Assembly: GCA_035948135.1 (NCBI GenBank)
Contig: DASZJL010000025.1
Span: 1-64,000, forward strand
DNA from: CADDZP01 sp035948135
GTDB taxonomy: Bacteria > Actinomycetota > Acidimicrobiia > Acidimicrobiales > AC-14
Direction: 5' to 3'
DNA length: 64,000 bases
Under the pieces are notes generated by a model. The model had not been told where the DNA came from. It made no database searches and saw only the letters and a list, made by a program, of their open reading frames with translations. The position numbers were made by a program, and so were the translations under genes. Positions 43,215 through 52,494 of the stretch are shown piece by piece (the first letter of the stretch is position 1; every line of letters starts with the position of its first letter).

Positions 43215-44183
43215 TCACGGATGGGCATGGATGCCACGCCAGTCGCGCAGTCGCCGCAGCTTGTCGCGCACGAGCACGGGCTCGAACCCCGACCACACGA
43301 CGCCGTACAGCATGCGGGCCGCGTCCGAGGCCACGCCGTTGAACCCGGGCGGGTCGGCGTCGAGCGCGGCCAGAAGATCGTCGAGCGCGTACCCCATTGT
43401 CGCCAGCCGGTCCTCGCCCACCCACGCCAGGTACCGCTGCGCCCATCGCCGGCGCAGAGGGTTGGCGAACGCGGCCTGCCACCGTCCCGGCGGCTCCGGC
43501 GACACCGGGGCCCGGCGCCGGTCACCCAGACGTCCGGCCAGCTCGACCGTGTCGCCGTCGGTGAGCACGGTGTCCGTCCACGGAAGCTCCAGGTAGTCGC
43601 ACACGGCGCGGAGTTCCCGCTCGGGGGCGGCGACCAGGTCTTCGTACTGCAGCGCGTACACGCGGTCCTCGTTGGCGCGGTAGGCATCGACGAGCGCGGC
43701 CAATCCGTCGAAGAGGTCGACCTTGCACAGGTAAAGGTTCCAGTGGCCGGCGGCGTACGTGTTCATGATCGATGCCCCGATGGCCAGCGGGTTGCGCCAC
43801 AGGAACACGAATCGGGCGTCGGGGAAGACGCGAAGCACGTCCTTGACGATGAGGTGGTAGCGGGGCGTCTTGTCGAGGAAGTACGTGGCGTCGGGTTTGC
43901 CCGCCCGGCTGTAAAGCTCCTCGGCGAAGGCGCGCACCGCGGCGTCGTAGTCGGCCGAGCCACCCGGCAGGGCATCGACGAAGTCGTCGACGGCCCCCTT
44001 CGCCAGCCCGTGGTCGTATTCGGCGTATACGCCCTCGGACCGCCGGGCGTAGAGCGGGGGCAGCAGGATCCACGGTTCGGACACCGTGGCCACGAGCGGA
44101 TGGCTACCGAGGGCGCGCTGCAGAAGGGTCGACCCCGAGCGGGGAAGCGAGAACAGAAACAGAGGCCGGGGTGGCGCCGCCAC
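43215..44183 (-). CDS. Sulfotransferase family protein
   Basis: A 322-residue probable PAPS-dependent sulfotransferase. The 5'-phosphosulfate loop is FLFSLPRSGSTLLQRAL at the N-terminus, and the 3'-phosphate-binding segment is ARFVFLWRNPLAIGASI. A His lies in the conserved position before them in LDKTPRYHL. In this setting it would sulfate a sugar of the exported polysaccharide, but some family members use other acceptors. The GTG at 44183 places the PSB loop close to the N-terminus as usual. Upstream on the minus strand, TAGCGT lies about 40 nt away. It is divergent from the GT-C gene. Confidence 0.83.
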   Translation of the reverse strand: MAAPPRPLFLFSLPRSGSTLLQRALGSHPLVATVSEPWILLPPLYARRSEGVYAEYDHGLAKGAVDDFVDALPGGSADYDAAVRAFAEELYSRAGKPDATYFLDKTPRYHLIVKDVLRVFPDARFVFLWRNPLAIGASIMNTYAAGHWNLYLCKVDLFDGLAALVDAYRANEDRVYALQYEDLVAAPERELRAVCDYLELPWTDTVLTDGDTVELAGRLGDRRRAPVSPEPPGRWQAAFANPLRRRWAQRYLAWVGEDRLATMGYALDDLLAALDADPPGFNGVASDAARMLYGVVWSGFEPVLVRDKLRRLRDWRGIHAHP

Positions 44184-44245
44184 CGATCAGCCGCAGAGCC
44201 GACGATGCATCGGACGCGGCACGCTACCGGTTCGACTTTGTCGCC

Positions 44246-46261
44246 ATGACCGCCGTCAGCTACTTCATCGGCGTGGCGTGGCTGCTGGCCGTCGCCGGCG
44301 CCCTCGGTGCGGCTGCCGTCCGCTGGCGCACTCGCCTCTGTCCTGGGTGGGGGTGGATCCCCGCTCGGATCGTCGAAGTCATCCTGGTTTCAGCCGCCGC
44401 GGTCGTGATCGCCGAGGTCCTGGGCGCGGTGGGACTGTTCAGCCGCGTCGCCGTGCTGTTGGTGGCCCTCGTCGTCGGCGCAGCCGGCCTGGCGCTGGCA
44501 CCCCGCCCGCGGGCGCCGCAGGCGATCGGCACCGAGCGCGCCCCGACGTGGGAGATCGTGTTCTCCGTCGCCGTGGGAGCCGCCGTGCTGACGCAGTGGA
44601 CGGCCCGTGTGCTGACGGCCCTGCCCGCGGGCATCACCGACGTCGACTCGCAGTCGTACCACCTGCCCCACGCCGCCCGATGGCTGCAGGAGGGATGGCT
44701 CACGCGGCTGCACTTCATCGCAGCCGACGAGGCGACCGCCTACCACCCGTCCAATGGTGAGGTCTTCCACGGCTACGGCATGTTGGCCTGGCACCGCGAC
44801 CCGCTGTCGCTCGTGCTCAACCTCGGCTGGCTGGTGCTCGTGCTCGCGGCCGCGTGGTGCATCGGACGGCGGCTGGGGTCCGGCGCCGTGGCTGTGGCCG
44901 CCGTCGCCGCCCTGTTCGCCAGTCCGCTGATCGCCAGCACCCAGGCCGCGTCAGGCATGACGGACACAGTTGGTGTGTTCTTCCTGCTGGCCGCCTGCTA
45001 CCTGCTGCTGGTCAGCACCGAGCAGCGCGGGGCGCTGGTCCTTGCCGGCCTGGCCGGCGGCCTGGCCCTCGGCTCGAAGCTGACATTCGTCGTTCCGTTC
45101 GTCGGCCTCACCGTTGTGGTGGTCGTCCTGGCCCGCCGCCTCGGGCGCCCGTACTTCGGCGCCGCCTGCGCCTGGCTGGTCCCCGCGTTCCTCACGGGGT
45201 CGTTCTGGTACCTGCGCAACGTGGCGCGGGTCGGCACGCCGATCCCGACGCTGCGCATCGGCGTCGACGGCGCAAGCCTCCCGAAGCCGCCGATCGCGCT
45301 CGAGAAATACGCCTACACGGTTGCCCACTACGCGTTCGACGGACGGGTCTGGACCGATTGGTTCGTTCCCGGCCTCCACCGCTCCTTCGGCCCCGTGTGG
45401 CCGTTGCTCGGCGCGTTGACCATCGCCGCCATCGCCGTGGCGCTCGTCCGCGGCCCGGCCGTCGTCCGCGGTCTCGCGCTCGTCGCGCTCGGCTCTGGCG
45501 TCGCGTACGTGTTCACACAGACGACGGCGTTTGGCCCTGCCGGCCGGCCCGTGCTCTTTGCCGCCAACCTGCGGTACTTGTTGCCGGCGCTCGCCCTCGG
45601 GATGGCGCTCCTACCGGTGGTCGCGCCCAACCCTCGGGTCGTTCCGGTCCTCGCGGCCGCGATGGCGGGCGTCCTGGTGGTCACCGGCCTGGCGCCGCAG
45701 GCGTGGCCGGCCGATCAGCGCGGGCTCGCCGTCCTGCTCGGCGCGGTCGCCTGCGCGATTGCACTGACCATTGTCGCCGCCCCCGGGCGCGGCCGCCGCG
45801 TTGGCGTCGCGGCGTCGATCGGCGTTGTCGTCGCCGTGGTGGTGGCCGGGCTGCCCATCATCCGTGGCTACCTGCACGACCGATATACGGTGGCGGTCAC
45901 GGGTCAGGAGGCTGTTGGTGCTTGGGCCCGTGGGATCCACAATGCCTCGATCGGCATCGCCGGATTCTTCATCCAGTACCCGCTCTACGGCCAGGACCTC
46001 TCCAACCGAGTGCAGTACATCGGCCATTTCGGCAGCGACCACTCCTTCACCGACGTACGGACGTGCGGGCAATGGCGAAAGGCGGTCAACGGTGCCGGGT
46101 ACCGATTCGTCGTGATCTCGCCCTCGTTCGTGACCGACCCCGAGCCCGCGGCGCTGCAGTGGACGCGCGGCGCGCCCGGCGCAACGGAAGTGTTCGCCAA
46201 GGACCGGGCTTACGTGTTTCGAATCGATGGTCGCCTCGACCCCGGCACCTGCGGCTCGTGA
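44246..46261 (+). CDS. Large polytopic membrane glycosyltransferase-like protein (GT-C)
   Basis: A 671-residue protein with about a dozen hydrophobic segments. After the first helices comes an extracytoplasmic loop with ITDVDSQSYHLPHAARWLQEGW, the acidic-plus-aromatic pattern of GT-C enzymes, and later YHPSNGEVFHGYGML. The C-terminal roughly 120 residues are soluble. It probably adds a sugar from a polyprenyl donor outside the membrane. The ATG at 44246 begins directly before the first helix and has GACTTT 6 nt upstream; an earlier in-frame ATG at 44171 would overlap the divergent sulfotransferase gene. The stop codon overlaps the next start codon (GTGA). Confidence 0.75.
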   Translation: MTAVSYFIGVAWLLAVAGALGAAAVRWRTRLCPGWGWIPARIVEVILVSAAAVVIAEVLGAVGLFSRVAVLLVALVVGAAGLALAPRPRAPQAIGTERAPTWEIVFSVAVGAAVLTQWTARVLTALPAGITDVDSQSYHLPHAARWLQEGWLTRLHFIAADEATAYHPSNGEVFHGYGMLAWHRDPLSLVLNLGWLVLVLAAAWCIGRRLGSGAVAVAAVAALFASPLIASTQAASGMTDTVGVFFLLAACYLLLVSTEQRGALVLAGLAGGLALGSKLTFVVPFVGLTVVVVVLARRLGRPYFGAACAWLVPAFLTGSFWYLRNVARVGTPIPTLRIGVDGASLPKPPIALEKYAYTVAHYAFDGRVWTDWFVPGLHRSFGPVWPLLGALTIAAIAVALVRGPAVVRGLALVALGSGVAYVFTQTTAFGPAGRPVLFAANLRYLLPALALGMALLPVVAPNPRVVPVLAAAMAGVLVVTGLAPQAWPADQRGLAVLLGAVACAIALTIVAAPGRGRRVGVAASIGVVVAVVVAGLPIIRGYLHDRYTVAVTGQEAVGAWARGIHNASIGIAGFFIQYPLYGQDLSNRVQYIGHFGSDHSFTDVRTCGQWRKAVNGAGYRFVVISPSFVTDPEPAALQWTRGAPGATEVFAKDRAYVFRIDGRLDPGTCGS

Positions 46262-47232
46262 CCCGCCCTCGCGTCTCCGTCATCGTTCCGGTCAGAAACC
46301 GGCGGGTGTTGCTCCGGCAGGCGCTGGACGCGTTGGCCGCACAAACACTGTCCGACCACGAGGTCGTCGTCGTCGACGACGGCTCGAGCGACGGCTCGGC
46401 CGAGGAGGCCGAACGGGACGCCGCGGCCGGTCGGCCGGTGCGTGTCGTGCGGGCCGCGGGCGGAAGTTCGGGCGCGGCCCGCGACCGCGGCGTGGCGGTC
46501 GCGATCGCCGACTATCTGGCGTTCACCGACAGCGACTGCTTCCCGGCCCCCGACTGGCTCGAGCGCGGCGTCGCGGCCCTTGATCAGGGCGCGGACCTCG
46601 TCCAGGGGTTCACGCGTCCGGCGCGATCAGTCGGCCCTCTCGAGCGCTCAATCTGGGTGACGCGCGAGGACGGCCTCTACGCCACGTGCAACATCTTCGT
46701 CCGCCGGTGTGCCTACGAGCGGGCCGGCGGCTTCGAGAACAGCGCTCGCCCGCTTTCGTTTCGTGCTGGGTCAGGCGGCCTGGCGATCGCATTCGGGGCC
46801 GATTCTCTGTTGGGGTGGCGGGTGAAGCGCAACGGACCTGTCATGTTCAGGCCCGAGGCCGTCGTCGAACACCACGTGTTCGACCCCGATCTTCGCGATG
46901 CCTTCAGCCGAGCCTGGATGTCGCGGGGCTTTCCTGCGCTCGTGCGTGCGGCGCCGGAGTTGCGCGCAACACTCCTTCACCGTCGCCTTTTCCTGGGAAG
47001 CGCCCGGCGGCTGTGGCTTTATGCGGGAGTCCTTTCCTTCGTCGGTCGCCGGCGGGTCGCGGCCGCCACCCTGCTCACGCTCTGGCTCAGTGGCCATCTC
47101 CGTCGCGTCGCCCCACGCACTCCTGGGTGGAGGGGCCGCGCTCGCGCCGTGCCCATCGAGGTCGCGCTGGACGCTGTCACCGGCGGCGCCCTTCTCGTCG
47201 GCAGTGCTCAGGCCAAGACTGTCGTCCTGTGA
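46258..47232 (+). CDS. Family 2 glycosyltransferase
   Basis: A 324-residue GT-A enzyme: VSVIVPVRNRRVLLRQALDAL, then EVVVVDDGSSDGS, and FTDSDCFPAPDW, which carries the DxD-type metal site. The C-terminal third contains two hydrophobic stretches (for example LWLYAGVLSFVG) that may anchor it. The GTG at 46258 overlaps the GT-C stop codon (GTGA), and its own stop codon overlaps the methyltransferase start (GTGA). Confidence 0.85.
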   Translation: MTRPRVSVIVPVRNRRVLLRQALDALAAQTLSDHEVVVVDDGSSDGSAEEAERDAAAGRPVRVVRAAGGSSGAARDRGVAVAIADYLAFTDSDCFPAPDWLERGVAALDQGADLVQGFTRPARSVGPLERSIWVTREDGLYATCNIFVRRCAYERAGGFENSARPLSFRAGSGGLAIAFGADSLLGWRVKRNGPVMFRPEAVVEHHVFDPDLRDAFSRAWMSRGFPALVRAAPELRATLLHRRLFLGSARRLWLYAGVLSFVGRRRVAAATLLTLWLSGHLRRVAPRTPGWRGRARAVPIEVALDAVTGGALLVGSAQAKTVVL

Positions 47233-48374
47233 GCATGCGGGTGCGGCCAATGGCTCGGCGGTTGGCCCGAAATCTCCTTCCGTTGTCGTTGCTCGCGGTC
47301 CTGATCCGTCCATCGACTGCTCGGCGTTGGCGGGTGGTCGCGGGAAGTCTGCTGGTTGGGTTCTGGACCCTCGTGTACGTCCTTGGGCGCAGGACTGGTC
47401 GGGCGCAGACGCGGCGCGAGTACGAGGCACTGGCCCGCACCGACTGGCAGGCCTTCAGGCGGCATTACAACGAACGGGTGCAGACCGTCGAGGAAGAGTT
47501 CCAGGCGTGGGGCCCGTTCCACCAGCACCGCCACGAGATGCGCTATGACCTCGTCGCCGATGCCGTTCGACGCGTGCTACCTCCCGGCGGCTCGGTCCTC
47601 GATGTCGGCTGCGGCGCCGCCCTCGTCGGTGAGCGCCTGGCCGATCTCCAGGCGACGTACGTGGGTGTCGAGTTCGGCGGACCGAATCTCGCGTATGGCG
47701 TCAAGAAACTTGCCGACGCGCCGGGCGCGCTCAAGAGTGCGTTCGCGCAGGCCGACGCCGAAGCGTTGCCCTTCCGGGGTGCCGCCTTCGATGTCGTCGT
47801 GATGAGCGAGGTCATCGAGCACCTCCTGCGGCCCGAGCGGGCGGTGTGGGAGGTAGCCCGCGTGCTGCGGCCCGGCGGCGTGCTGATCATGACCACGAAC
47901 AACGCGAGCGAAGCGCCCTGCCGCTCCCCGCTCAGCCACCTGTTCCAGTGGGTGGAGAAGGCGGCCGGCGCGACCCACCCCGGGCTGATCTCGTTGCGGC
48001 CGTGGGTTTGGCCGGATCCTGTCGACCGCGACCTTCTACCGCCGGGTTCCCGTGACGTCTACGTGCCGCACACCCACCACATCTACGCAGAGACGAGAAA
48101 GTTGTTCAGCGCGGCGGGCCTCGACACGTTCCACTGGTCGACGTTCGAGTTCCCGCCACCGCAGAGTGCCACCGACCGATGGCTCGAGCGGCGGGGCCCC
48201 GTAGGTCGGCGCGCGGTCGACGTGATCGAAGCCTCGGCGCGGCGGATCCCGTTCGTCCGGCGCATGGGCTGTCATCTGTTCATGCAAGCCAGGAAGGCGG
48301 GGACGCCGCGCAGTGAATCGCCCTCTGCGGGGCTCTGGCCCGGACCCTTCAGCGGTGAAGAGGCGGTCGCGTGA
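47229..48374 (+). CDS. Class I SAM-dependent methyltransferase with N-terminal membrane segment
   Basis: A 381-residue protein. The first roughly 60 residues are basic and hydrophobic (VVAGSLLVGFWTLVYVLG), probably a membrane anchor. The SAM domain follows with SVLDVGCGAALVGERLADL, GVEFGGPNLAYG and VVMSEVIEHLLRPERAV. It lies directly upstream of the ABC exporter genes, in the same coupled operon, so it could methylate the glycan before export. Both ends overlap the neighbouring genes by 4 bp. Confidence 0.8.
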   Translation: MSMRVRPMARRLARNLLPLSLLAVLIRPSTARRWRVVAGSLLVGFWTLVYVLGRRTGRAQTRREYEALARTDWQAFRRHYNERVQTVEEEFQAWGPFHQHRHEMRYDLVADAVRRVLPPGGSVLDVGCGAALVGERLADLQATYVGVEFGGPNLAYGVKKLADAPGALKSAFAQADAEALPFRGAAFDVVVMSEVIEHLLRPERAVWEVARVLRPGGVLIMTTNNASEAPCRSPLSHLFQWVEKAAGATHPGLISLRPWVWPDPVDRDLLPPGSRDVYVPHTHHIYAETRKLFSAAGLDTFHWSTFEFPPPQSATDRWLERRGPVGRRAVDVIEASARRIPFVRRMGCHLFMQARKAGTPRSESPSAGLWPGPFSGEEAVA

Positions 48375-49195
48375 GCACGCGCTCGACAGTGGTCGAGCTC
48401 ACACCGGGCGCCGAGAGCCGCCGGTCGCTCGTCGGCGACCTATGGCGCCACCGGGACGTGCTCGCCATGTTGGCTCGAACCGACTTCCAGGTCCGCTACA
48501 AACGGGCGACTCTCGGCGTCCTGTGGGCCGTTGTCGTCCCCCTCGTACAGGCGGCCGTGCTGGCAGCCGTGTTCTCTCGCGTGCTGCGCCTCGCGAGCAG
48601 TCAGGACTACGCGGTCTTCGTCCTGAGCGGCGTGTTGCCGTGGACGTACTTCGCGACGTCGGCCACGGCTGGCGCGACTGCTGTCGTCGACGGCGCGGAG
48701 ATCACCGAGAAGGTCTGGTTCCCCCGAGCGATGCTTCCGATCGTCCCGGCCCTTGCCAACTTCGCGGGCTTCGCGGTGGCCCTCGTCCTCATGGTGGCGA
48801 TCATGCCGATCTTCGGCGTCGTGCCTGATCAGAACCTGCTCTGGCTCGTGCCCGCGTGTGGTCTCCTCGTCGCCTTCACCGCCGCGTTCTCGCTGGTGGC
48901 CGCCGCCCTGCACGTCTACTTCCGTGACGTCCGCTATCTCGTGCAGGCGGGGTTGCTGGTGTGGTTCTACGCCACGCCTGTGATCTACCCCCTCCGGCTG
49001 GCGCGCGGGCTCAAACCGCTGCTCGAAGCCAACCCGATGACGGGCATCCTCGGGCTGTTTCGCGCCGCGACGTCGGGCGCCGAGCCGCACTGGCTCCTCG
49101 ACGCGGCCATCGCCTTGGCGTGGACGCTCGCTCTGCTGGTGATCGCCGTCGAGGTGTACCGCCGACGAGACCGGGTGCTGGTGGACCTGTTGTGA
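48371..49195 (+). CDS. ABC-2 type polysaccharide exporter permease (Wzm/TagG-like)
   Basis: A 274-residue integral membrane subunit with six hydrophobic segments and the ABC-2 polysaccharide-export pattern: ARTDFQVRYKRATLGVLWAVVVPL near the first helix, EKVWFPRAMLPIVPALANF in the middle, and HVYFRDVRYLVQAGLLVWFYATPVIYP towards the end. With the adjacent ATPase it should move an undecaprenyl-linked glycan across the membrane. The GTG overlaps the preceding stop codon (GTGA), and its stop codon overlaps the ATPase start (GTGA). Confidence 0.92.
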   Translation: MSTRSTVVELTPGAESRRSLVGDLWRHRDVLAMLARTDFQVRYKRATLGVLWAVVVPLVQAAVLAAVFSRVLRLASSQDYAVFVLSGVLPWTYFATSATAGATAVVDGAEITEKVWFPRAMLPIVPALANFAGFAVALVLMVAIMPIFGVVPDQNLLWLVPACGLLVAFTAAFSLVAAALHVYFRDVRYLVQAGLLVWFYATPVIYPLRLARGLKPLLEANPMTGILGLFRAATSGAEPHWLLDAAIALAWTLALLVIAVEVYRRRDRVLVDLL

Positions 49196-50424
49196 CGACG
49201 GCGATCGCCCTCGAGGGCGTGGGCAAGCGCTACTGGAAGTTCGAGGAACAGGCCATGCTGATGCGGTCGCTGCTGCCATCGGCTCGGCCGCGCCGATCGG
49301 AGTTGTGGGCGCTGCGCGACGTCAGCTTCAGCGTCGAGCAGGGGGAGACCGTCGGCATTCTGGGCCGCAACGGCTCGGGCAAGACGACGCTCCTCCGGCT
49401 CCTCGCCGGTGTGACGAGACCGAGCGAGGGGCGCGTGCGGGTTGTCGGCACGGTCGCTCCGCTGATCAGCGTCGGCGTCGGCTTCCGGCGGGAGATGTCG
49501 GGGCGCGAGAACGTCTACCTCAACGGCATGATCCTCGGGCTCACCAAGACCGAGATCGAGGCGCGCCTCGACGACATCGTGTCCTTCGCCGAGCTGGGCG
49601 ACTTCATCGACACGCCGGTCAAGTTCTACTCGTCGGGCATGTTCCTGCGCCTCGGTTTCTCGGTCGCGGTGCACACCGACCCCGAGGTCCTGCTGATCGA
49701 CGAAGTGCTGGCCGTCGGCGACGTCGCCTTCCGAGCCAAGTGCGTCGAGCGCATGCGGCTCATCCAGGAATCAGGCACGGCCATCGTGCTCGTCAGCCAC
49801 TCGCTGGACGCCGTGCGCGGCCTCTGTCGCCGCGCCCTTCTGCTGCGGCGCGGCGTACTCGATTTTGACGGCGAGACCGAGGGCGCCATCGACCGCTACC
49901 ACGAGCAGCTCTCCGCGGAGCCGGGCGAGAGTGAGGAGACGGCCCGTACCGAGCGGCGGCATGTCTTCGTCGGGGGAGCGACGATCCTGGACCGCGCCCT
50001 GGTCGGTCCCGACGGTCCTGCGCACTATCTCGACCGGGACGCGCCCGTCGAGTTCCGAGCGCGCGTGCGGTTCGAGCAGCCGACCGCAGATCCCGTGTTC
50101 GGGTTCCAGATCCTGAGCGAGGAGGGCTCGGTCGCCTACGGATGCCACACCGAGGTGGGCCTGCACCATCGGAGCTTCGCGGCGGGCGAGGAGGCCGACG
50201 TGCGAATCCGCTTCGTGCCTCGGCTCGCAGGCGGGAGCTATCGGGCGATGTGCTCGGTCGTGAGCGCCAACGGCCGGGGCCTCCTGGCCGACGACCATCG
50301 CGGCGTGGTGTTCTTCGTCGATCGACGGCCCGGCGTCTATGGCGCGGCCGATCTCGGTGGCAGCCTCACTGTCGACGGCATCGAACTCATCGCGACCCTC
50401 GATGGTGACCGCCCGTGCGCATAG
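49192..50424 (+). CDS. Polysaccharide ABC exporter ATPase with C-terminal Wzt-like domain
   Basis: A 410-residue protein. The nucleotide-binding domain (about 1-240) has Walker A GRNGSGKTTL, the signature region YSSGMFLRLGFSVAVH (a degenerate LSGGQ, usual for Wzt/TagH), Walker B VLLIDEVLAVGD and the switch His in VLVSHSLD. After about residue 250 a separate beta-rich domain follows (TILDRALVGPDG, FGFQILSEEGSVAYGCHTE), matching Wzt C-terminal domains that recognise a capped glycan end. The GTG overlaps the permease stop codon (GTGA). The 3' end overlaps the next GT4 gene by 10 bp. Confidence 0.92.
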   Translation: MTTAIALEGVGKRYWKFEEQAMLMRSLLPSARPRRSELWALRDVSFSVEQGETVGILGRNGSGKTTLLRLLAGVTRPSEGRVRVVGTVAPLISVGVGFRREMSGRENVYLNGMILGLTKTEIEARLDDIVSFAELGDFIDTPVKFYSSGMFLRLGFSVAVHTDPEVLLIDEVLAVGDVAFRAKCVERMRLIQESGTAIVLVSHSLDAVRGLCRRALLLRRGVLDFDGETEGAIDRYHEQLSAEPGESEETARTERRHVFVGGATILDRALVGPDGPAHYLDRDAPVEFRARVRFEQPTADPVFGFQILSEEGSVAYGCHTEVGLHHRSFAAGEEADVRIRFVPRLAGGSYRAMCSVVSANGRGLLADDHRGVVFFVDRRPGVYGAADLGGSLTVDGIELIATLDGDRPCA

Positions 50425-51533
50425 CGCTGACCCACGCGTACTGCTGGCCCGAGGTCCGACGCGGTGGCGAGCGCCTGCTGCACGAGCTGGGCGCCTCCCT
50501 CGCGCGGCTCGGTCACGACGTGACGATCCTCTCCAGCGCCCGCCGGCCCGGGCGGTCGCGGGAGCAGGGCGTTCGCGTCCTCCGTCTGCCGCAGCCCCCC
50601 GGTTCCGGGCTTCGTCAGGAGGTGCGCTTCGGTTGGGAGGTCGCGGCGCCGTTGCTGGCCGGGAGGTACGACGCCGTCCACTCGCTCGGTGTCTCCGACG
50701 CCTCGGCTTCAGTCCGGGCCGCCCGGCTCCACCGGCGGCGCCGCACCGTGTTCACCAACCTCGGCAACCCCGACCGCGAGTACTACTCGCGCCGGCCCGA
50801 CGTCGGCCCTGAGTTCGCGTCGGAACGCACGGCGGCCCGCCGGATCTGGAGTCAGCATCTCAGGGTCGTCGACGGCGTCGACGTGTACGGCTGCCTCTCG
50901 GCATACGCGGCGGCCAAGCTGGAGAGCGGATTCGGACGCCGGCCGACGATCACTCCCGGCGGTGTCGACCTCGATCGTTTCGCGCCGGCCCGCGCTCGGT
51001 CATCGCACCCGACGTTGCTCTACTCGGGTGCGCTCGCCGAGCCTCGCAAGGGCGTCGACACGCTGCTCGAGGCCTTGGACACCCTGGCCGGCAAGGAGCC
51101 CGCGCTCCGTTTGCTGCTCAGCGGACCGGGCGATGTGGCCCCGCTCCTCGCCCGAGCGTCGCCCCGGGCCCGTGAGCGCGTCGACGTCCTCCCCCTCGGG
51201 CCGCCCGACATGGCGTCGGTGTACGCGTCGGCGTGGGCGACCGTGCTGCCGTCGGTGCACGAGGCGTTCGGACTGTCGCTGCTCGAGTCGCTGGCGTGCG
51301 GTACGCCGGTCGTCGGTGTCGACCACGCCTCGTTGCCAGAGCTGGTGCGACCCGGCGCCGGTGCCCTGGCCCGGCCGGGCGACGCCGTGTCCCTCGCGGA
51401 CGCCTGCCTGGCGGCGCTCGACCTGGCTCGTGATGCGGACACGGTCGACCGGTGCCGAGCCGTGGCCGAGCCGTACGACTGGGACCGGTCGGTCGCACCC
51501 GCGCTTGTTCGCCTTTACGCCTCCGATACCTGA
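50415..51533 (+). CDS. Family 4 glycosyltransferase
   Basis: A 372-residue GT-B enzyme: LTHAYCWPEVRRGGERLLHELG, a donor domain from LLYSGALAEPRKGVDTLLEAL, and PSVHEAFGLSLLESLACGTPVV with E-x7-E. The GTG at 50415 lies inside the end of the exporter ATPase gene (10-bp overlap). It is part of the same plus-strand operon as the exporter, so its product probably builds the exported glycan. Confidence 0.85.
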   Translation: MRIALTHAYCWPEVRRGGERLLHELGASLARLGHDVTILSSARRPGRSREQGVRVLRLPQPPGSGLRQEVRFGWEVAAPLLAGRYDAVHSLGVSDASASVRAARLHRRRRTVFTNLGNPDREYYSRRPDVGPEFASERTAARRIWSQHLRVVDGVDVYGCLSAYAAAKLESGFGRRPTITPGGVDLDRFAPARARSSHPTLLYSGALAEPRKGVDTLLEALDTLAGKEPALRLLLSGPGDVAPLLARASPRARERVDVLPLGPPDMASVYASAWATVLPSVHEAFGLSLLESLACGTPVVGVDHASLPELVRPGAGALARPGDAVSLADACLAALDLARDADTVDRCRAVAEPYDWDRSVAPALVRLYASDT

Positions 51534-52494
51534 GCCAACCGCAAGAATCGTCGCTACGAACCCCCGCCCACCAACCCTTTCGGTCGTCGTACCGACACGC
51601 GATCGAGGTGCCCTCCTCGCGGCGTGCCTCGAGGCGCTGTGCCGTTCGGTGCGCCCCGGCGACGAGGTGATCGTGGTCGATTCGGCGTCCCACTCTGACG
51701 ACGCCCGCCGGCTCGCGCATTCGTCCGGCGTCCGGTTCCTCCGGTGTGACCTACCGGGGGCGTCACGGGCCCGCAACGCCGGCTGGCGCGCCGCCGGAAA
51801 TGACATCGTCGCGTTCGTGGACGACGACGTACGCGTGACGCCCGACTGGGCCGCGGGCGTGGCCGCCGCGTTCGCGGCCCATCCCGACGTCGACTTCATG
51901 ACCGGCACGACCGACTTCTTGCCGGGCGAAGAGTTCACGTCGCGGCCGGTGGCCATCAAGAAGGATCTCGAGCCCCAACGGTTCACCGCCGGGGCGCGTG
52001 CCGACCTCATCGGACACGGCGCCAACCTGGCTGTTCGTCGCTCGGCGCTGGCTCGGGTCGGGGGCTTCGACGAACGGCTGGGACCGGGGACGCCGCTGCG
52101 GGCCGCAGAAGACCTTGATCTCTTCGATCGCCTGCTGGCCGCGGGCTCCGACGGCCGGTACGAGCCCGCGGCGGCCGCCTCGCACGCCCAGTGGCGCACG
52201 CGCGCCGAGCTGCTCGCCCTGGACTGGGGTTACGGCATCGGGTCGGGAGCGCGTGTCGCCAAGCTCCTGCGGGTGGACCGGCCCCGAGCGGTGGTCGCGG
52301 CGCGCGCCTTCTTCTGGGGATGGGGCCTGTACTACGTCGGGCGCTACGCCCGCGAACGGCGACCCTTCCTCACCCTCACGTCGTTGGTGCGCGTGATCGG
52401 CGGTGTCGCGGGCTTCGCGCGCGCCGTTGTCACGGCGCCGTGGCGCGCCGACCCTGCAGCTTGCCGGCCGCCGCCTCCCGCAGGAAGCCACTGA
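51505..52494 (+). CDS. Family 2 glycosyltransferase (start uncertain)
   Basis: A GT-A enzyme of about 329 residues: LSVVVPTRDRGALLAACLEAL, then VIVVDSASHSDD, and AFVDDDVRVTPDW with the metal-binding Asp triplet, followed by a helical C-terminus. No ATG or GTG lies near the expected N-terminus. The nearest usable start is TTG at 51505, inside the end of the preceding GT4 gene; ATC at 51547 would give a tighter N-terminus but is a very rare start. The last 65 bp overlap the convergent GT2 gene. Confidence 0.78.
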   Translation: MFAFTPPIPEPTARIVATNPRPPTLSVVVPTRDRGALLAACLEALCRSVRPGDEVIVVDSASHSDDARRLAHSSGVRFLRCDLPGASRARNAGWRAAGNDIVAFVDDDVRVTPDWAAGVAAAFAAHPDVDFMTGTTDFLPGEEFTSRPVAIKKDLEPQRFTAGARADLIGHGANLAVRRSALARVGGFDERLGPGTPLRAAEDLDLFDRLLAAGSDGRYEPAAAASHAQWRTRAELLALDWGYGIGSGARVAKLLRVDRPRAVVAARAFFWGWGLYYVGRYARERRPFLTLTSLVRVIGGVAGFARAVVTAPWRADPAACRPPPPAGSH

